Source of the DNA: Mimachlamys varia
Taxonomy: Eukaryota > Mollusca > Bivalvia > Pectinida > Pectinidae
DNA length: 64,000 nt
Direction of reading: 5' to 3'
Assembly: GCA_947623455.1 (NCBI GenBank)
Contig: OX392534.1
Span: 36,709,426 to 36,773,425 of the forward strand
Shown here: piece by piece, positions 43,192 to 55,600 of the stretch
How the letters are laid out: each line of letters starts with the position of its first letter
Position numbering within the stretch: position 1 is the stretch's first letter
The notes under the pieces: model-generated
Told to the model about the DNA's origin: nothing
Database searches by the model: none
Seen by the model: only the letters and a program-made list of their open reading frames with translations
Translations under genes and position numbers: made by a program

Positions 43192-46100
43192 TCAGTTCCT
43201 TATTTCGTTGAGTAAGGTCTTGGCATGATATTCTTTGATGCTACTACCAAATATGTAATGTTCCGACATATTTGCGGAATATTTGCTAGCCGGAGGACTT
43301 CTTCCGCATTCTTCCGCCACCTCCCGCATGTAATGCGGACTATTTCCACAACAAAGTCCAATATACTGCACTCCAGTCTTCAGACATTCCCGTGCGAACT
43401 CGCGTACAGCTGTCCTTGAGCAGGCGAACGCAGGAAGATCAGCCGGAAAGGCATATTTACCTGTTGTATATACACAAAGCAACATCGTTACTTACCAATC
43501 TGATTAAAATACAGATCCTCGTTCTCACTCCGTTTTACAAGGATCTGACAACATCCCAGAAGAGGTCATGTTCAGATGACCTTTGTCGCTTCTTTACTTA
43601 AAACTGAAATAATTTTCCATTGACATGTCATCTTGCAGGAAGTCATTTCCTAACATTATTTGTCATGCACGTTTTGGTGACGAAATAACTAAACGGACAT
43701 GTGCTATTATGCATGCTTTGTCGCCACAAAATTTCACTGTCAAGATTCTGACAGTAGTAATTTGATTGGCTAATGCAAAAGGTCATTGGGACATGACCCC
43801 CTATGCGATTATCTCAGATCTTAACGCAGCAGAGAGAAGTTTACGGAACGGCGCGGAGATCAAGATATGATTTTAATCAGATTGGTTACTTACAAAATGT
43901 GACTGACATTTCTACAAAATAATTAGAAGCTGCATACATTTCGATTGCTATACATACATTAGGGCTACTTTTGTATATTCCCATTTAACCTTGATCCATG
44001 TTCTTAATAACAAATTTAGCAATAGTCTAATGGCTATCTAATCCACATTTAAATCTAAATTTGATCAGTCCATGTTTTAAATGTATGGCGCAATTCCAAT
44101 GGACGTCACATTGAGTTCTGCTTATTTTCCGTCAATTAAATATTGTTTCACTTTTTCATGAATACAGCATTATTTAGCTTGTTAAATAACAATGACAGAG
44201 TTCGATTTCGGTAAAACAAAATGTGGTTATATGGACCTATAGAAAGTGACAGTGACGTGGACGAGATCAGTTTCTCTTTCTCATGTCTGTATAACCACAT
44301 TTAAGCATGCCGCTAGCTTTACAACACTAAGTCCTCAATGATTAAAACAGTTTAGAAACTTTTTTTAAAATAAAAAAAGTATTCGTTCGTTTACTTATTT
44401 TTTTATAGTTATTTTTTACTAGATGTTTGCATGAATAGAAGAAAATATAACAATAAGCGTTTCTAAATATTTTGAAAATATTTAACAAAAAAATTAAACT
44501 TCACAAATTTTACATAACCTTATTACATGTACAGTATTTCGGTCTTCGACATTGAAAACGGTTTAGAGGTTATACATCGCTATTGTTTTTGTTTCGTTAT
44601 TGCAAATTTGCTATAAAAGAGCTACATGCTGAGGTGAAGTAACTTTACCAGTGTCAGGATCAATAAGAGACTGCATGGTGGGCTGGGTGGGCGTGGTTCT
44701 ATACAACACTGGCAGCGCGGCTATTGGTCCCTACCAAAAAAGCGAACACAAATAATTAACCCATCAACTTTATTGATTAAAATGGTTATTCACTTTTCTT
44801 ACTCATAATTAACATTATTTTAAACATGTTATAAATATATTAAGCGTTGTGCAAATGATTTGCTCTTCGCTGCTAATAGCTGTCGTCAATTAATGAATTT
44901 AGTGTGATGTTAACATGATAACAAAAGTGCTTACTCTACACTTCTGTCGTATTTCCCCCAGGAGTGGTATCATGGTGGTAGGGCCCCGCGTGCAGTTGAT
45001 ACCCACTACGTCCGCCCCCGCGTCCTCCAGCCGACGGCTAGCCTCCGCATGGCTGAAGCCATCAGTGGTCATACCATCCATCGAACTTCCCATGGTGATG
45101 ACAGCAGGTACTGATAAATATTACTTTGATATTTTGAATTTTGGTGATTTTTTTTATTATTTTGTTCAAAGTGCTGTTTAAAAAAGTAAGATCCACTCTA
45201 CCACACGACCACCCGGCTGTCTGTGTACTTATTAGTATCTAATCTGGACTGTTCTACATTTACATATCAAAACGATATACACAAGTCTTCACAAGATTGG
45301 TTTTTGACATTAATATATCGAATTTATATGCATGTATGTGAGTTAATGGTATATACCCTTTCCATATGTCTTTATACATTCGAGTGCCAGCAAGGCTTCC
45401 CCTACGTCGTGGAACGTTTCTCCGACAATATAATCAGCTCCGCCTGCTACAGCCCATTCGACCTGTTCCTGCATAACATATGAAGCACCAAATAAACATT
45501 GTACAATTTTGAGAAATCTAATGGCGTGTGTGGAAGAAATGTAAAGGTTAGAGAGAAGAAATGTGTCCTGCTATGGAAACTACAAGTAAACAATGAAAAT
45601 AAATTTTAAAAAAAAACCACACCAAGACTATACCAAAGCGTCAACTATTATAGTTTAATTCCATTTCAAGTTTTAAATGGAGCTATCGTGGACAAAATAC
45701 AAGGAGAATAAAAAACAAAGAGAACTGGAAAAGGGGATAAGATACTTTCAGACAGTATTGGTCAATCCGTAGTCGGAGACCCACGTGACACTGTTGTTAC
45801 GTAGTGTCACAGACACAAGAACAGAGTCACGTGGTTCTCTGACGATGTGATCAATCATGAAAGAAATACACGTGTACATACCTAGGGAAGTCCTGGTATG
45901 TACAAAGCAAACAACATTTGCAGTCAAGATTTATGTCAGATAAGTTGTGAGATAAAAAACCTTAAACATATGCCGTGTCGTTTCTATTGTTGCTGGGTTG
46001 TCAGCCTCGTATACACACGAGTTACATATGTTTCCCGCCATAAGAGTTCCTGTGTCGTCTGCCACTTGACGTGCGATTTTCAGGGCGGTATCATTTAACT

Positions 46101-48742
46101 TTTCCAGGTCTTTTTCACGTCCGACGTGCCTTAGCTTTTCACGATGTCCATAGTACTAGATTGGATTAAAATAGAATGTTGATTGATCAGACAATAGATA
46201 CGAAAAACAAATGCAAAATAACAACTGCCCTGATAAAAGTATGCAGAGTTTTTTACGCAGTAGATTATTTTGTATTTTGCATAGCATTGATGACTTGATG
46301 AGATACCGTGCAAATAAAACTGTTTTTACTAAACAAGATATGTGACAGGCATACAGTATTCAAGTTTATGCGAAAAAATTACAATATTTCATAAATTGCA
46401 TAAATGTTGTAAACTTCCATCGGAAACTCTCATTTCCCGATTGCAAAACAAAAAAAAAAGGTTACCGTAAAAGCTAACACGACGTCACTGCCAGCATGGA
46501 CAAACTCTTCGTGCAAACTTTTGACCTTTTCAGGGTGTTCTAAAACCACTTCCGGTACAAAACTTCCGGCTCTAAGGTATCCTCTTCTCTCAAATTCAAA
46601 AATATATCCCTCCGCAACGACAACATTTTCCCCTGACCTCAGCCTCTCTAATAAACCTAAAATGCAAATACATGTAGTATATATGATTCTGTCACATGGC
46701 TTTGAGATACTAGTAGTCGCTTTTTCATCTACTGTATTAAAGCCGCAGTTTAAATTTTCGGCTTAATGCAACTTCAATAGTAATGGTGGTACTGTAAAAG
46801 TTAAATTGTTCGCGGTGTGGATATTTTTGCTTATTCTGCTTGCATCAAATCTAAGCGAATATATTTAACACTACTCAAACTCTACAGTGTATGATACTAT
46901 TATAGGCACACATAACAAACAGCACAACTGACAACGCGGAAATTTCCACATCGCGAAGAGTGTGGAGACAGACTAAGCGAAAAATTCAACTCGCGAAAAT
47001 ATTGAATTTTTCTGTTTATATATACGGTATATTATGACATCATACGCGGCATTCACATCTGTTCATAATACGCATGGGTCTGAAATCGTCTTCATTGCCA
47101 TGTTTATAATTTTCATGTAGATACAAGCATACAACATTTACATTGTGTAGAAACGCGTAATATTTAATTATCACCAGTGGCCTCAAATCGAGACAGTTCT
47201 TAAAATGGGACACCTGGGGGAAAGTGGACCAAGACATTTTTCGACGCTATGATATCGATATCGTTAAAAAGACATTTAAAGTCGGTCACATTTAATTTTC
47301 AAGCAGGGGCATATAAACATAGTCAAATGCGGATTTTTTTTAACGTTTGAATACACTGTATAAACCTATGTCTAAATCTTTATAATTTAAGCTGACGTTA
47401 CACACACATATGCTGCACCTTTTAAATTTATTAACAGATACAATATGCCGAAAAATGAATGAAACTGCCTTATACAGCTGTTTCGGTCTCCTAGGACTCT
47501 TCTGCGATGCTTGGGGCAAAAAGGTGGGAATCCAAAATTTCTTAACGAATGTAGAATCAGAAGGATCAGGTGGGTTAAACCCCTTTAATTAATGAATTTA
47601 GAATTTATTAAACTATCACGTACCAGGATCGGTAACATATTGATTACATATTACATGTAAACCGTGCGCAACCGGAAATGAAAGTGACACGTTAGAGTGT
47701 ATCACCTATAGGCATTTCCACAAGCCTGAGTTGACTTGCAGCAATGCGTGATTCAGTGATTTAGCGATTATAACTTTTAATTCAACCTTGTGTGATGTTT
47801 TGCCCCAATTTTTAAAAGTACGTCACAGAAGAGTTAATTTGTATGAAAATAATTAAGATGAAATCTATTCATGAAAAAGAACAGGTATAATCAAAGTATT
47901 TCCGAGGCCATTCAGCTGATACGGTTCGCTTCAGGTAGAAATCCACCCAGCCGTATCACCTCAAGATATAAACCGAATCCCCTTTAGTTTATTTGTATCT
48001 TCTTTCACTCATGAAATTGGCAAAGGTCTGCCCTTGTCCAGAAATGACACTACCTCAATTGTCACAACTTTTGATATGAATCCCTGATACTATCTGCAAG
48101 AAAACTAATTTTATAGATCACCAATATATTACCGGGATGATGATTTGTACAGATTTTAGATCTGTGTACAGACACGGACTTCGATAGCATATGATTCCGT
48201 GGTACAGATATTCCTTCAACTTCCTTTACATCATGAATCTGGGAGTCTGTGGAAGTCTGCATGAAAGAAATGGCGGTAAAATTCCGCGCGACATCTAATT
48301 CGAAGGATTTCTGTATTCACCATCATTAATGCTGTATAATATGATCACTGTAGATTGATTGTGTACGACATCTATATAATTATACATATTCTGATGGGAT
48401 TGAGAATTGAGTGAAGCGAGGTATGAATTATATGTACATAACATGCATGAATGCTGGGTAGGTATGATAATATGTTCGTTGCAAGCTAAACGTGTCATTT
48501 TCTTGAGGAGACCGACACCTATTGGAAAAAACAACCCTACAAATAAGATTCCTACTGACACGTAATTAGATTAGTCCGTGTTACTGATACCCTCATTCTG
48601 CTAAAATGGTTTGATTTTAAATGGTTTTAGTATTTTTGCGAGAGAAAACAAGAAATATTCAAGCTTTAGGACACACTTAGAGAAAACACATTGACGATAA
48701 TGGTCGATAACTAGAACACAATACCTTACCTTTCGCTGGCAT
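43192..48742 (-). CDS. Betaine-homocysteine S-methyltransferase-like, copy A, seven exons, 345 aa
   Basis: Exons on minus: 48742-48730, 46656-46466, 46155-45961, 45468-45357, 45110-44935, 44730-44649, 43460-43192; 1038 nt, all phases agree. The family transfers a methyl group to homocysteine at a zinc centre in a TIM barrel. Visible: GINCTRGP (first zinc Cys) in exon 5 and [10 protein letters not shown] (the Cys-Cys pair) in exon 7. Also conserved: [42 protein letters not shown] and the active-site Glu in VGETF. Human BHMT has DGG near the N-terminus and Trp in AGPWTPE; here AEG and AGSFVPE, so substrate or methyl donor may differ. The C-terminal arm is about 60 residues shorter than human BHMT (406 aa). 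Exon 3 ends at an atypical donor, GTTTTT. A Tc1-like element lies about 100 bp upstream. Closest named relatives would be BHMT/BHMT2. Confidence 0.92.
43545..43800. repeat. Diverged repeat D, copy 2, BHMT-A intron 6
   Basis: Matches 11515-11800: GATCTGACAACATCCCAGAAG, GAGGTCATGTT, GACATGTCATC and ATTGGCTAATGCAAAAGG in the same order and orientation. Confidence 0.55.
45775..45850. repeat. Imperfect hairpin, possible family G relative, BHMT-A intron 3
   Basis: GTCGGAGACCCACGTGACAC is mirrored by GAGTCACGTGGTTCTCTGAC, then GATGTGATCAATC mirrors GGTCAATCC. The GTCRGA-ACCCAC arm resembles the 28998-29105 hairpin. Confidence 0.5.
46791..47035. mobile_element. MITE family E, copy 2, BHMT-A intron 1
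   Basis: Starts TACTGTAAAAGTTAAATTG and ends ...TATATATACGGTA, with AAAAATTCAACTCGCGAAAA mirrored near the left end by TTGTTCGCGGTG. Opposite orientation to 13250-13518. Confidence 0.65.
47040..48725. other. Remainder of BHMT-A intron 1
   Basis: No gene or named repeat. Open frames of up to 100 codons on minus (48601-48903) overlap the true first exon and are chance. Confidence 0.5.
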
Positions 48743-48844
48743 GTTGTAGTTTGTAGATTAGCCTCGTCGCATTCGTGTCGAGCAGTGTAAAACGTCTGGT
48801 CACGTGACAACAGCGACATAGTGATATCACCACATATGGTTATA

Positions 48845-50349
48845 TAATGAGGTGCAAAAGTAAGTATACATTGAAGTTTAGGATAGTATATTTCAAACAC
48901 CAAAATAAAACACTAACACGTATTTGATATTATGAGAAATTTCATTATATTTGCAAATTACATTTCTAACAAAATTCATTTACGTTCAATAGTTCAACGC
49001 CAATTACATGACAAAGTGGTGACGGGTCAAAATGGCAGCGTTCAATACGGGAGCTATCTTAATAACGAGTATGTCCCCTGTTCGCGTTTATTACAGCGTT
49101 AACTCTCCTCCTCATAGACCTTGTGTGTCGTAGAACCATGTTCCTGGGGATGTTCCGCCACTCTTCGTGAAGAGCCCTTTCCAGTTCTGCCAGCGTTTGC
49201 GGTGGGTTCTGACGATGACGTATACGACGGTTTAAGACATCCCAAATGTGTTCTATGGGGTTTAAGTCCGGGGATTTCGATGGCCACGGCAAGATATTAA
49301 TGTTATTGGTTCTAAGAAAGTTCTGTGTAACGCGCGCAGTGTGTGGGGTAGCATTGTCTTGCATTAACGTCAAATTCGGACCATGACGGGTGAAATATGG
49401 CACGACCTCTTGGTTCAAAACCTCAGCACAGTACCTTGCTGCAATTAAATTTCCCCGAATAGATATCAGATGGGTCTTGTCGTTATGTCTGATGCCTCCC
49501 CAAACCATAACACTCCCCCCTCCCCAACGGTCGAACTGCTGTACACAGCTATCCTTATAACGTTCGCCACGACGTCGCCAAACTCTACAGCGTCCATCAC
49601 TCATGCTGAGACAAAATCGTGACTCATCACAATACGATTCCAGATCATTTGATTTTGGGCTCGGCGTTGTTGCGCCCACTGCAGACGTTGACGTCGATGA
49701 CGTTGGTTTAAAATCAAGCCTTTATATGGTCTTCGTGCACGCATAGAAAATGATTTAAGTCGTCTACGAATGGTCCATGGACCAACCCGATTCCGAAAAT
49801 GACGTCGTGATGTCAACGTCGACGTCAGAAAGCGATCTCTGAGATGGCAAAGCCTGATGTATCTATCCTCCCTGGGGGACGTTTTACGGGGCCGGCCACT
49901 CCTTGGAAGGTCTCCTGTTGTCCCATGAACCGTATATTTTCTCCACAATTTATTGATTGCCAGCCGTGTCACGTTGAATGTCCTGGCGACGTCAATCTGT
50001 TTGACGTTAGCCATAAGCATGCCAATTGCCCTGTCTCTTTGCTCTTTTGTGAGTCGTGGCATTGCTATTCTCGCCAAATTTCAACGTATAAATATCGGTA
50101 TACGTCTCTAGTACAGTTGTATACACGAACCACGCGACACAAACCACGAGCATACACTGCACGTGCATTATTCGAAAAGCAGTGTATAGTAGTCAGGTAT
50201 GGTAACGCGTTGGCGACGTTTCGTTAAATCTAAATTATTTACGTATTTTTTAGTCAGGAATCACCTTGTAAAGGTAATATATTGATCCATTACCCATTTT
50301 GTACAAAATAATATTTTTTCATATGTATACTTACTTTTGCACCTCAGTA
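48845..50349 (-). mobile_element. Tc1/mariner transposon, full length, 1505 bp
   Basis: TA target duplications at 48843-48844 and 50350-50351. Termini match over at least 24 bp in inverted orientation (TGAGGTGCAAAAGTAAGTAT). The size and TA target are typical for Tc1. The transposase reads on minus. The element ends 103 bp upstream of the BHMT-A start codon, so it may now form part of that gene's 5' region. Confidence 0.92.
49059..50077 (-). pseudogene. Tc1-like transposase with one frameshift
   Basis: The first frame (50077-49601) gives MPRLTKEQRDRAIGML, a paired-type helix-turn-helix and GRPRKTSPREDRYI, the usual N-terminal DNA-binding half. The second frame (to 49059) holds the DDE domain: DESRF (49627-49613), MQDNATPHTA with the second Asp near 49357, and PDLNPIEHIW with the Glu at 49253-49251. 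Spacing between the second Asp and the Glu (34 residues) fits DD34E. The frames switch near 49630, just before DESRF, indicating a small deletion. Otherwise the catalytic residues are present. Length is about 340 codons, normal for the family. Confidence 0.92.
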
Positions 50350-50639
50350 TAGTTATGCAAAACCGAAAAGAAATCAACCGAGAATATCATAATTTGAAAG
50401 TTTGTTGGAGTACCGACAGGTGTCACCAATACATACATGTATAATGCTAATTAGGTATACGTGTTAAATGTCTGATGCTGAGTTCGTCTAGATGTCTTGT
50501 ATAACATGCCAGCAGTTTTAATGTTATAACATTATGCAACACACCGGTCGAAAAGTCAACAATGCGAGGCAGAGCATCGTAAGAGATATTTGAATAATTC
50601 TATATTTTGTTAAGGTTTTTAGCCCATTATCATCACCAT

Positions 50640-51330
50640 CATCATCATTATAAGATGTTTGGCTATTCAAATCGCCCTGCGTCCGTCGTCTGTCTTTTCA
50701 CAAATCGTGTGATCGTTATATCTTGAAAAGTACTGGATAGATCCTTCTAAACTCTCATCCACATGTTCCACTAGACCTCTAGATGTACATTGTCCAGTTT
50801 ATTTAACCGACCCGAAAAATTATATGGCCGAAGGCAGGCATCTTTGATTTTGACAGTAAGGAATTGTGATTGCTTTTCCTTGAGATGTACAGGATGGATT
50901 CTCCTCAAATTTTACATTTTAGTCCATATTTTGTCCTTGCTGTGCATTGATAAGTTCTTAGGTGAAAAAAGTATGTCTGACAGACGGTAATCTTGAAAGA
51001 AATGGTTTGTGATCTTTATTTATTGAGAAGTACTTGGTGGACCCTTTTCTAATTCCTTATGCAGGTCCTCCGTAGTCCTTGTCTGTATATGTAGGTACTC
51101 TGTTGTCTCTAGTTGTGCAAGGTCCAATGTTCGGACTAATCCGAGGAATAATATTACAGACAGGCATCCACCTTTGATTTTGACCATGAAAGTTTATCAA
51201 GTTCTTTTCTTGTTGTTTTTTTCTTTTTTGAGAAATACAAGATGGATCTTTTTCAATTTCATATGTATGTTCTTATTGTTCCTTAATTGTGTTCTTTCGA
51301 ATTTTGAACTGAACACAAAAACAAACTGTT
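50640..51330. repeat. Degenerate long tandem repeats
   Basis: TTGARAAGTACWDGATGGAT-like blocks recur near 50722, 50879, 51023 and 51229, and CAGGCATC-TTTGATTTTGAC near 50834 and 51163. Periods are irregular (about 145-205 bp), so it is an old expansion. A CATCACCATCATCATCATT run sits at the left edge. It resembles the interior of the other tandem-repeat elements but no termini are seen. Confidence 0.55.
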
Positions 51331-51639
51331 GATAAGTGACCATATTTCAACTTTTATGATTTTTTTTAAGCCGAGTCCTTAATTTTAATTTAAGTAAAAT
51401 TAAAAAGATATGATCCAAGTTTTTAGGAAACAAACGTCAATGGTGGGCGCAAAGATCCCCCTGGATCCCTTATTACAGTATGTACTCCAGTGAGGGGTAG
51501 TTTGTAACAAGTAGAAGTTTATAATTGAAACTGTTATGTAGTATTTTGTATACAATATACGTAATGATGTTTCTATTTAACATACTTGTCATATTATGAT
51601 TACGTAATGTAGTTTGAATAAAACAGCCATTTCAATCAA

Positions 51640-52100
51640 TGTATGTGTTGTGTGATTTATAGCCTACTGTACAACCTTGCATTACGACTGTAATTAAAAC
51701 AAGCAGCTGAACATAAATAGTCTTCAAGAGATGCAGGTAGATCTGAACTATAAGCAAGTTTTATGGTCGCCATGTTTGTCTCATTGAGAAATATTTTGTA
51801 TCTTTGTGTGATATAAAGATGGACAATTTTGAATGTGCTCATTAGTGTGCTTACGTCTTGTAATTGAGAATGATGACTCGGTTCTCAATTTAAGGACTTG
51901 ATGTTTACTTGGATGTGACCAAGATTCACACGGCAGGTGTCTTCGATGAAGCAACAGACGCTTACTCTTCCGGAACACCTGATCTTATACTCGTGTACCT
52001 TTAATAGGGCATTCATGTAAAACTTTCCTTTTGTTCCTATTTTGCCCCTAGTTTAATCAATTTTTAGTTCGGATTATGGTCTTGTCGATGCATTGGTAAT
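51640..52100 (+). pseudogene. Element R remnant (RT C-terminus and tail)
   Basis: 51755-51845 on + reads KFYGRHVCLIEKYFVSLCDI then KMDNFECAH and stop, the C-terminus of the 42-kb RT pseudogene. The shared tail follows with GATGTTTACTTGGATGTGAC, CTCTTCCGGAACACCTGATC and TTTGCCCCTAGTTTAATC. The rest of the RT is missing. Confidence 0.75.
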
Positions 52101-52574
52101 CTCCGCTTTTCTTAATATCGTTGATTGTACACGGCATCAGTACATTTTGATCAATAAGTCCAATTGTACTAAAGTTCCAACAATACATCTACCTTTAGTT
52201 GTCGTGTTCTGATAGTAGATCAAACATGTATACACTACATGAGGACATATCTCAATGTCAAGGCGAAGTACTGTTTTTGGAACCGTTACCTTATCTAGAT
52301 CAGAAGGGGTATTTTACTAAAAACTATTGCTTAGATTGAAATGTACCGGATGAAATAGGCAATAAAGAAAATGTCATTTCTTACATTATGTCATTTTTCT
52401 ACGTTAGAAAAGAATTGACAGTGTTCACTTAATTTTCGATAGATATTGATTTTAGTATGTTTAAATATTCGAATATTACTAAATTATTCGCACAGTTGCA
52501 ATAAATAGATAAATTTCCCAAAAACGCACCATAAGAAGACAAAACAAAAATAAACTCGTCAATTCATTGTTATC

Positions 52575-52580
52575 TTTATT
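52575..52580 (-). promoter_or_regulatory. Polyadenylation signal, BHMT-like copy B
   Basis: AATAAA on minus about 100 bp after the stop codon, followed by an A-rich stretch. Confidence 0.6.
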
Positions 52581-52677
52581 TAAAAAAAAAACAAACAAAA
52601 ACTTTCTGAAATCACATTTTTTAAGAGAGATTTCTTGATAACAGACCATTTCATATTGTTACAATCTTTAACTCAGT

Positions 52678-55600
52678 TCAGGTTCTCATCTCGTTAAGTA
52701 ATGTTTTGGCATGATAGTCTTTGACCTTATCACCAAATACATAATGTTCCGACATATTTGCGGAATACTTGCTTCCCGGGGGACTCCTTCCACATTCCTC
52801 CGCGATCTCCCGGATGTAATGCGGACAGTTTCCGCAACATAGTCCAATGTACTGTATCCCTATCTGCAGACATTCTCGTGCAAACTCCCGAACAGCTGTC
52901 CTTGAGCAGGTAAACGCTGGTAGGTCACCTGGGAAGGCATATTTACCTGTAAAAAGATAATATACAAATAGTTCTGAATGCAGTATGCAGTGAAACTACA
53001 GCCAATTCAAAAAGCCTTGGTTTCATTTTTAGTTGTATCCTGGCATGTTTTGTTCTACCGGCAAAAGGTGTACTGATACTCATATTTGCTTATTTGATCT
53101 GTATGATTCATGCCATGTATTTCAAAAAATCAAATAAATACAGTTTTAACCAAGGTGTACTGAATATTAATTTCATATTTCTACAAGACCTTTGAAAGAA
53201 TTTTAACAAATTGAACTTAAAACATTTCCATCCATGGATATTTTAATATTTGCTAGGTAATGGATTGTAGGAAATTATTCTAACCCATTATGGAGCTATT
53301 CAAAACTAGATTTTTTTTATCTGATACCTGTCTCTGGGACAATGAGGGACTGCATAGTTGGCTGAGAGGGCGTGGTTCTGTACGGCACAGGCAGGGCGGC
53401 TATCGGACCCTTCGAACAAAATGTCGCAGAAATTATACAATTGCTAAAGGAAGTAATGTTGACATCTGCATTGAATCTGTTTTCTTTGTTTCGGCGAAAA
53501 AAATGCAGAATTGAAGTTCAGCTTTGGTTAACATAACCATAAATGGTAAATTGTTGAAATAGTGACAATTTTATCACAAAGCCCGTACTTTGCACTTTTG
53601 GCGTATCTCCCTCATGAAAGGCATTATGGTTGCTGGTCCCCGTGAACAGTTAATCCCCACCACGTCCGCCCCTGCCTCCTCTAGCTGACGGCTCGCCTCG
53701 GCGTGAGTAAAGCCATCAGACGTCAAACCAGTTACTAAGCTTCCCATGGTGATGACGGCTGGTACTGAAGATATAAACCAGTTCATTATGTTTATTTCTA
53801 TACATAATTATACAGTTTTTAATTTGTTTGGGTATTAATTGAAACATGAAAAAGCAAAACGTATTCAAGTCATGACTAACAAGCACAGTTTAATGCTAAT
53901 TAATTCTGTCAAAGCGAAGCTATCGATATATTCTTCTCATTTTCCTGATAGTAGCTTTCCTACACCATCATTACGGTTGACATGTCTCAATTGATTCGAT
54001 AATAACAGACTTGTTGTTTCGTTGTTCCTACTTTGAGGACGTTACATTATTGAATTTACATATTTTACATGGCAGTATCGTCGGTGAAGCAGAACAAGCT
54101 ACAACACAACTGATATTGAATTGGCCAAGTGAAGTAATTATCGTTCATAAATTATTATGATGTATGAGCCATATCATTAAATATCAAACCATTTTATCAT
54201 AGTCATTATTACTATTAATTTTGTTATGAAATAGATATTCAAACTCTATGACAGATATTTAAAATGCAGACAAATAATCGTTCGTCAACGATTGGGTCTC
54301 TGGACTATGTTTGTTATATAATGTAATTAGAATAAACGCATTCAGGAGGCAACTTAGAAAAAAGCCCGATGCTGAAAAGCATAACACGAGATGACCACAT
54401 CCTCAAAAAAAAGTTTCCAATATTATTCATAATTTCAGAAGAACAAAACTTCTATGTATGAATTGTTCGGAAATAGTCGAGGAAATATCACAAAAGAGGA
54501 CTCGACATTTTGGCATTATTTAGCAAGTACATTGTGGTTAACAGGAAGCATGAAGTGAAAACTGAAGTCCTTTAAATATAGGGACTACGCTAACTTTATG
54601 TACCTTTTCCATATTCTTTGATGCATTCAAGCGCTAGCAAGGCTTCTCCAACATCGTTGAACGTTTCTGCTACAATATAATCAGCTCCGCCTGCTATAGC
54701 CCATTCGATCTGTTCCTGTAAAAAAGGTAAAACAAAAGTATTTGTTATTTGTTATGTAAAAAAAAAGATATCGCAAACGGTGTTTATTTACTTCTCTCTT
54801 CAATTTATTGGCCTTTACGAAAAGAACAATAACAGTTTGCGTGTCTTACAGAATCGTGTTTCTTAACACTTCATAGTGAAGCTATTCACGTGCAAAATTC
54901 GTTTATTTCACAAAGAAGACAGGATCTAAAGTATTTAGAAAAATAATCACCTTGAACATATTTCGTGATGTTTCTATTGTTGCTGGGTTGTTGACCTCGT
55001 ATACACACGAGTTACAGATGTTTCCCGCCATAAGAGTTCCTGTGTCGTCTGCCACTTGACGTGCGATTTTCAGGGCGGTAACATTTAACTTTTCCAAGTC
55101 TTTTTCACGTCCGATGTGCCTTAGCTTTTCACGATGTCCATAGTACTAAATATTGGAATGCATAATTATCATTCACGTTTCGTTCATGCCATAGATTTTA
55201 AATATAAATGCAGTTGTTCCATTTTGTACTCATTGGCAATGCACAATGTAATAATTTTATATATTGATTTTGTTTATTTGTGAATTTCATTATTGAAAGA
55301 TTACTTTTTTTTTTATTTTTGACATCAGTAAGCAAGCTCATATCACTTATATCACTAGACAAGAAAGGTGTGAAGATTTATAGGTAAATCATCATTCTTC
55401 GAAGTATTTGCTTGCAATTATGAACACAATTACTTTAAACTCATCAAAAGAATGTGCATTTCGTTCTAAACATCCGATACCGTGAACGCTAAGACGACGT
55501 CACTTCCGGCATGGACAAATTCCTCGTGCAACTCTTTGACTTTTTCAGGATGTTCTAAGACAACTTCTGGTACATAACTTCCAGCTCTCAGATAGCCTCT

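Noticed and set aside
49844..50227. 127-codon frame on + overlapping the transposase
   Set aside because: Antisense shadow; the minus strand has clear Tc1 transposase motifs.
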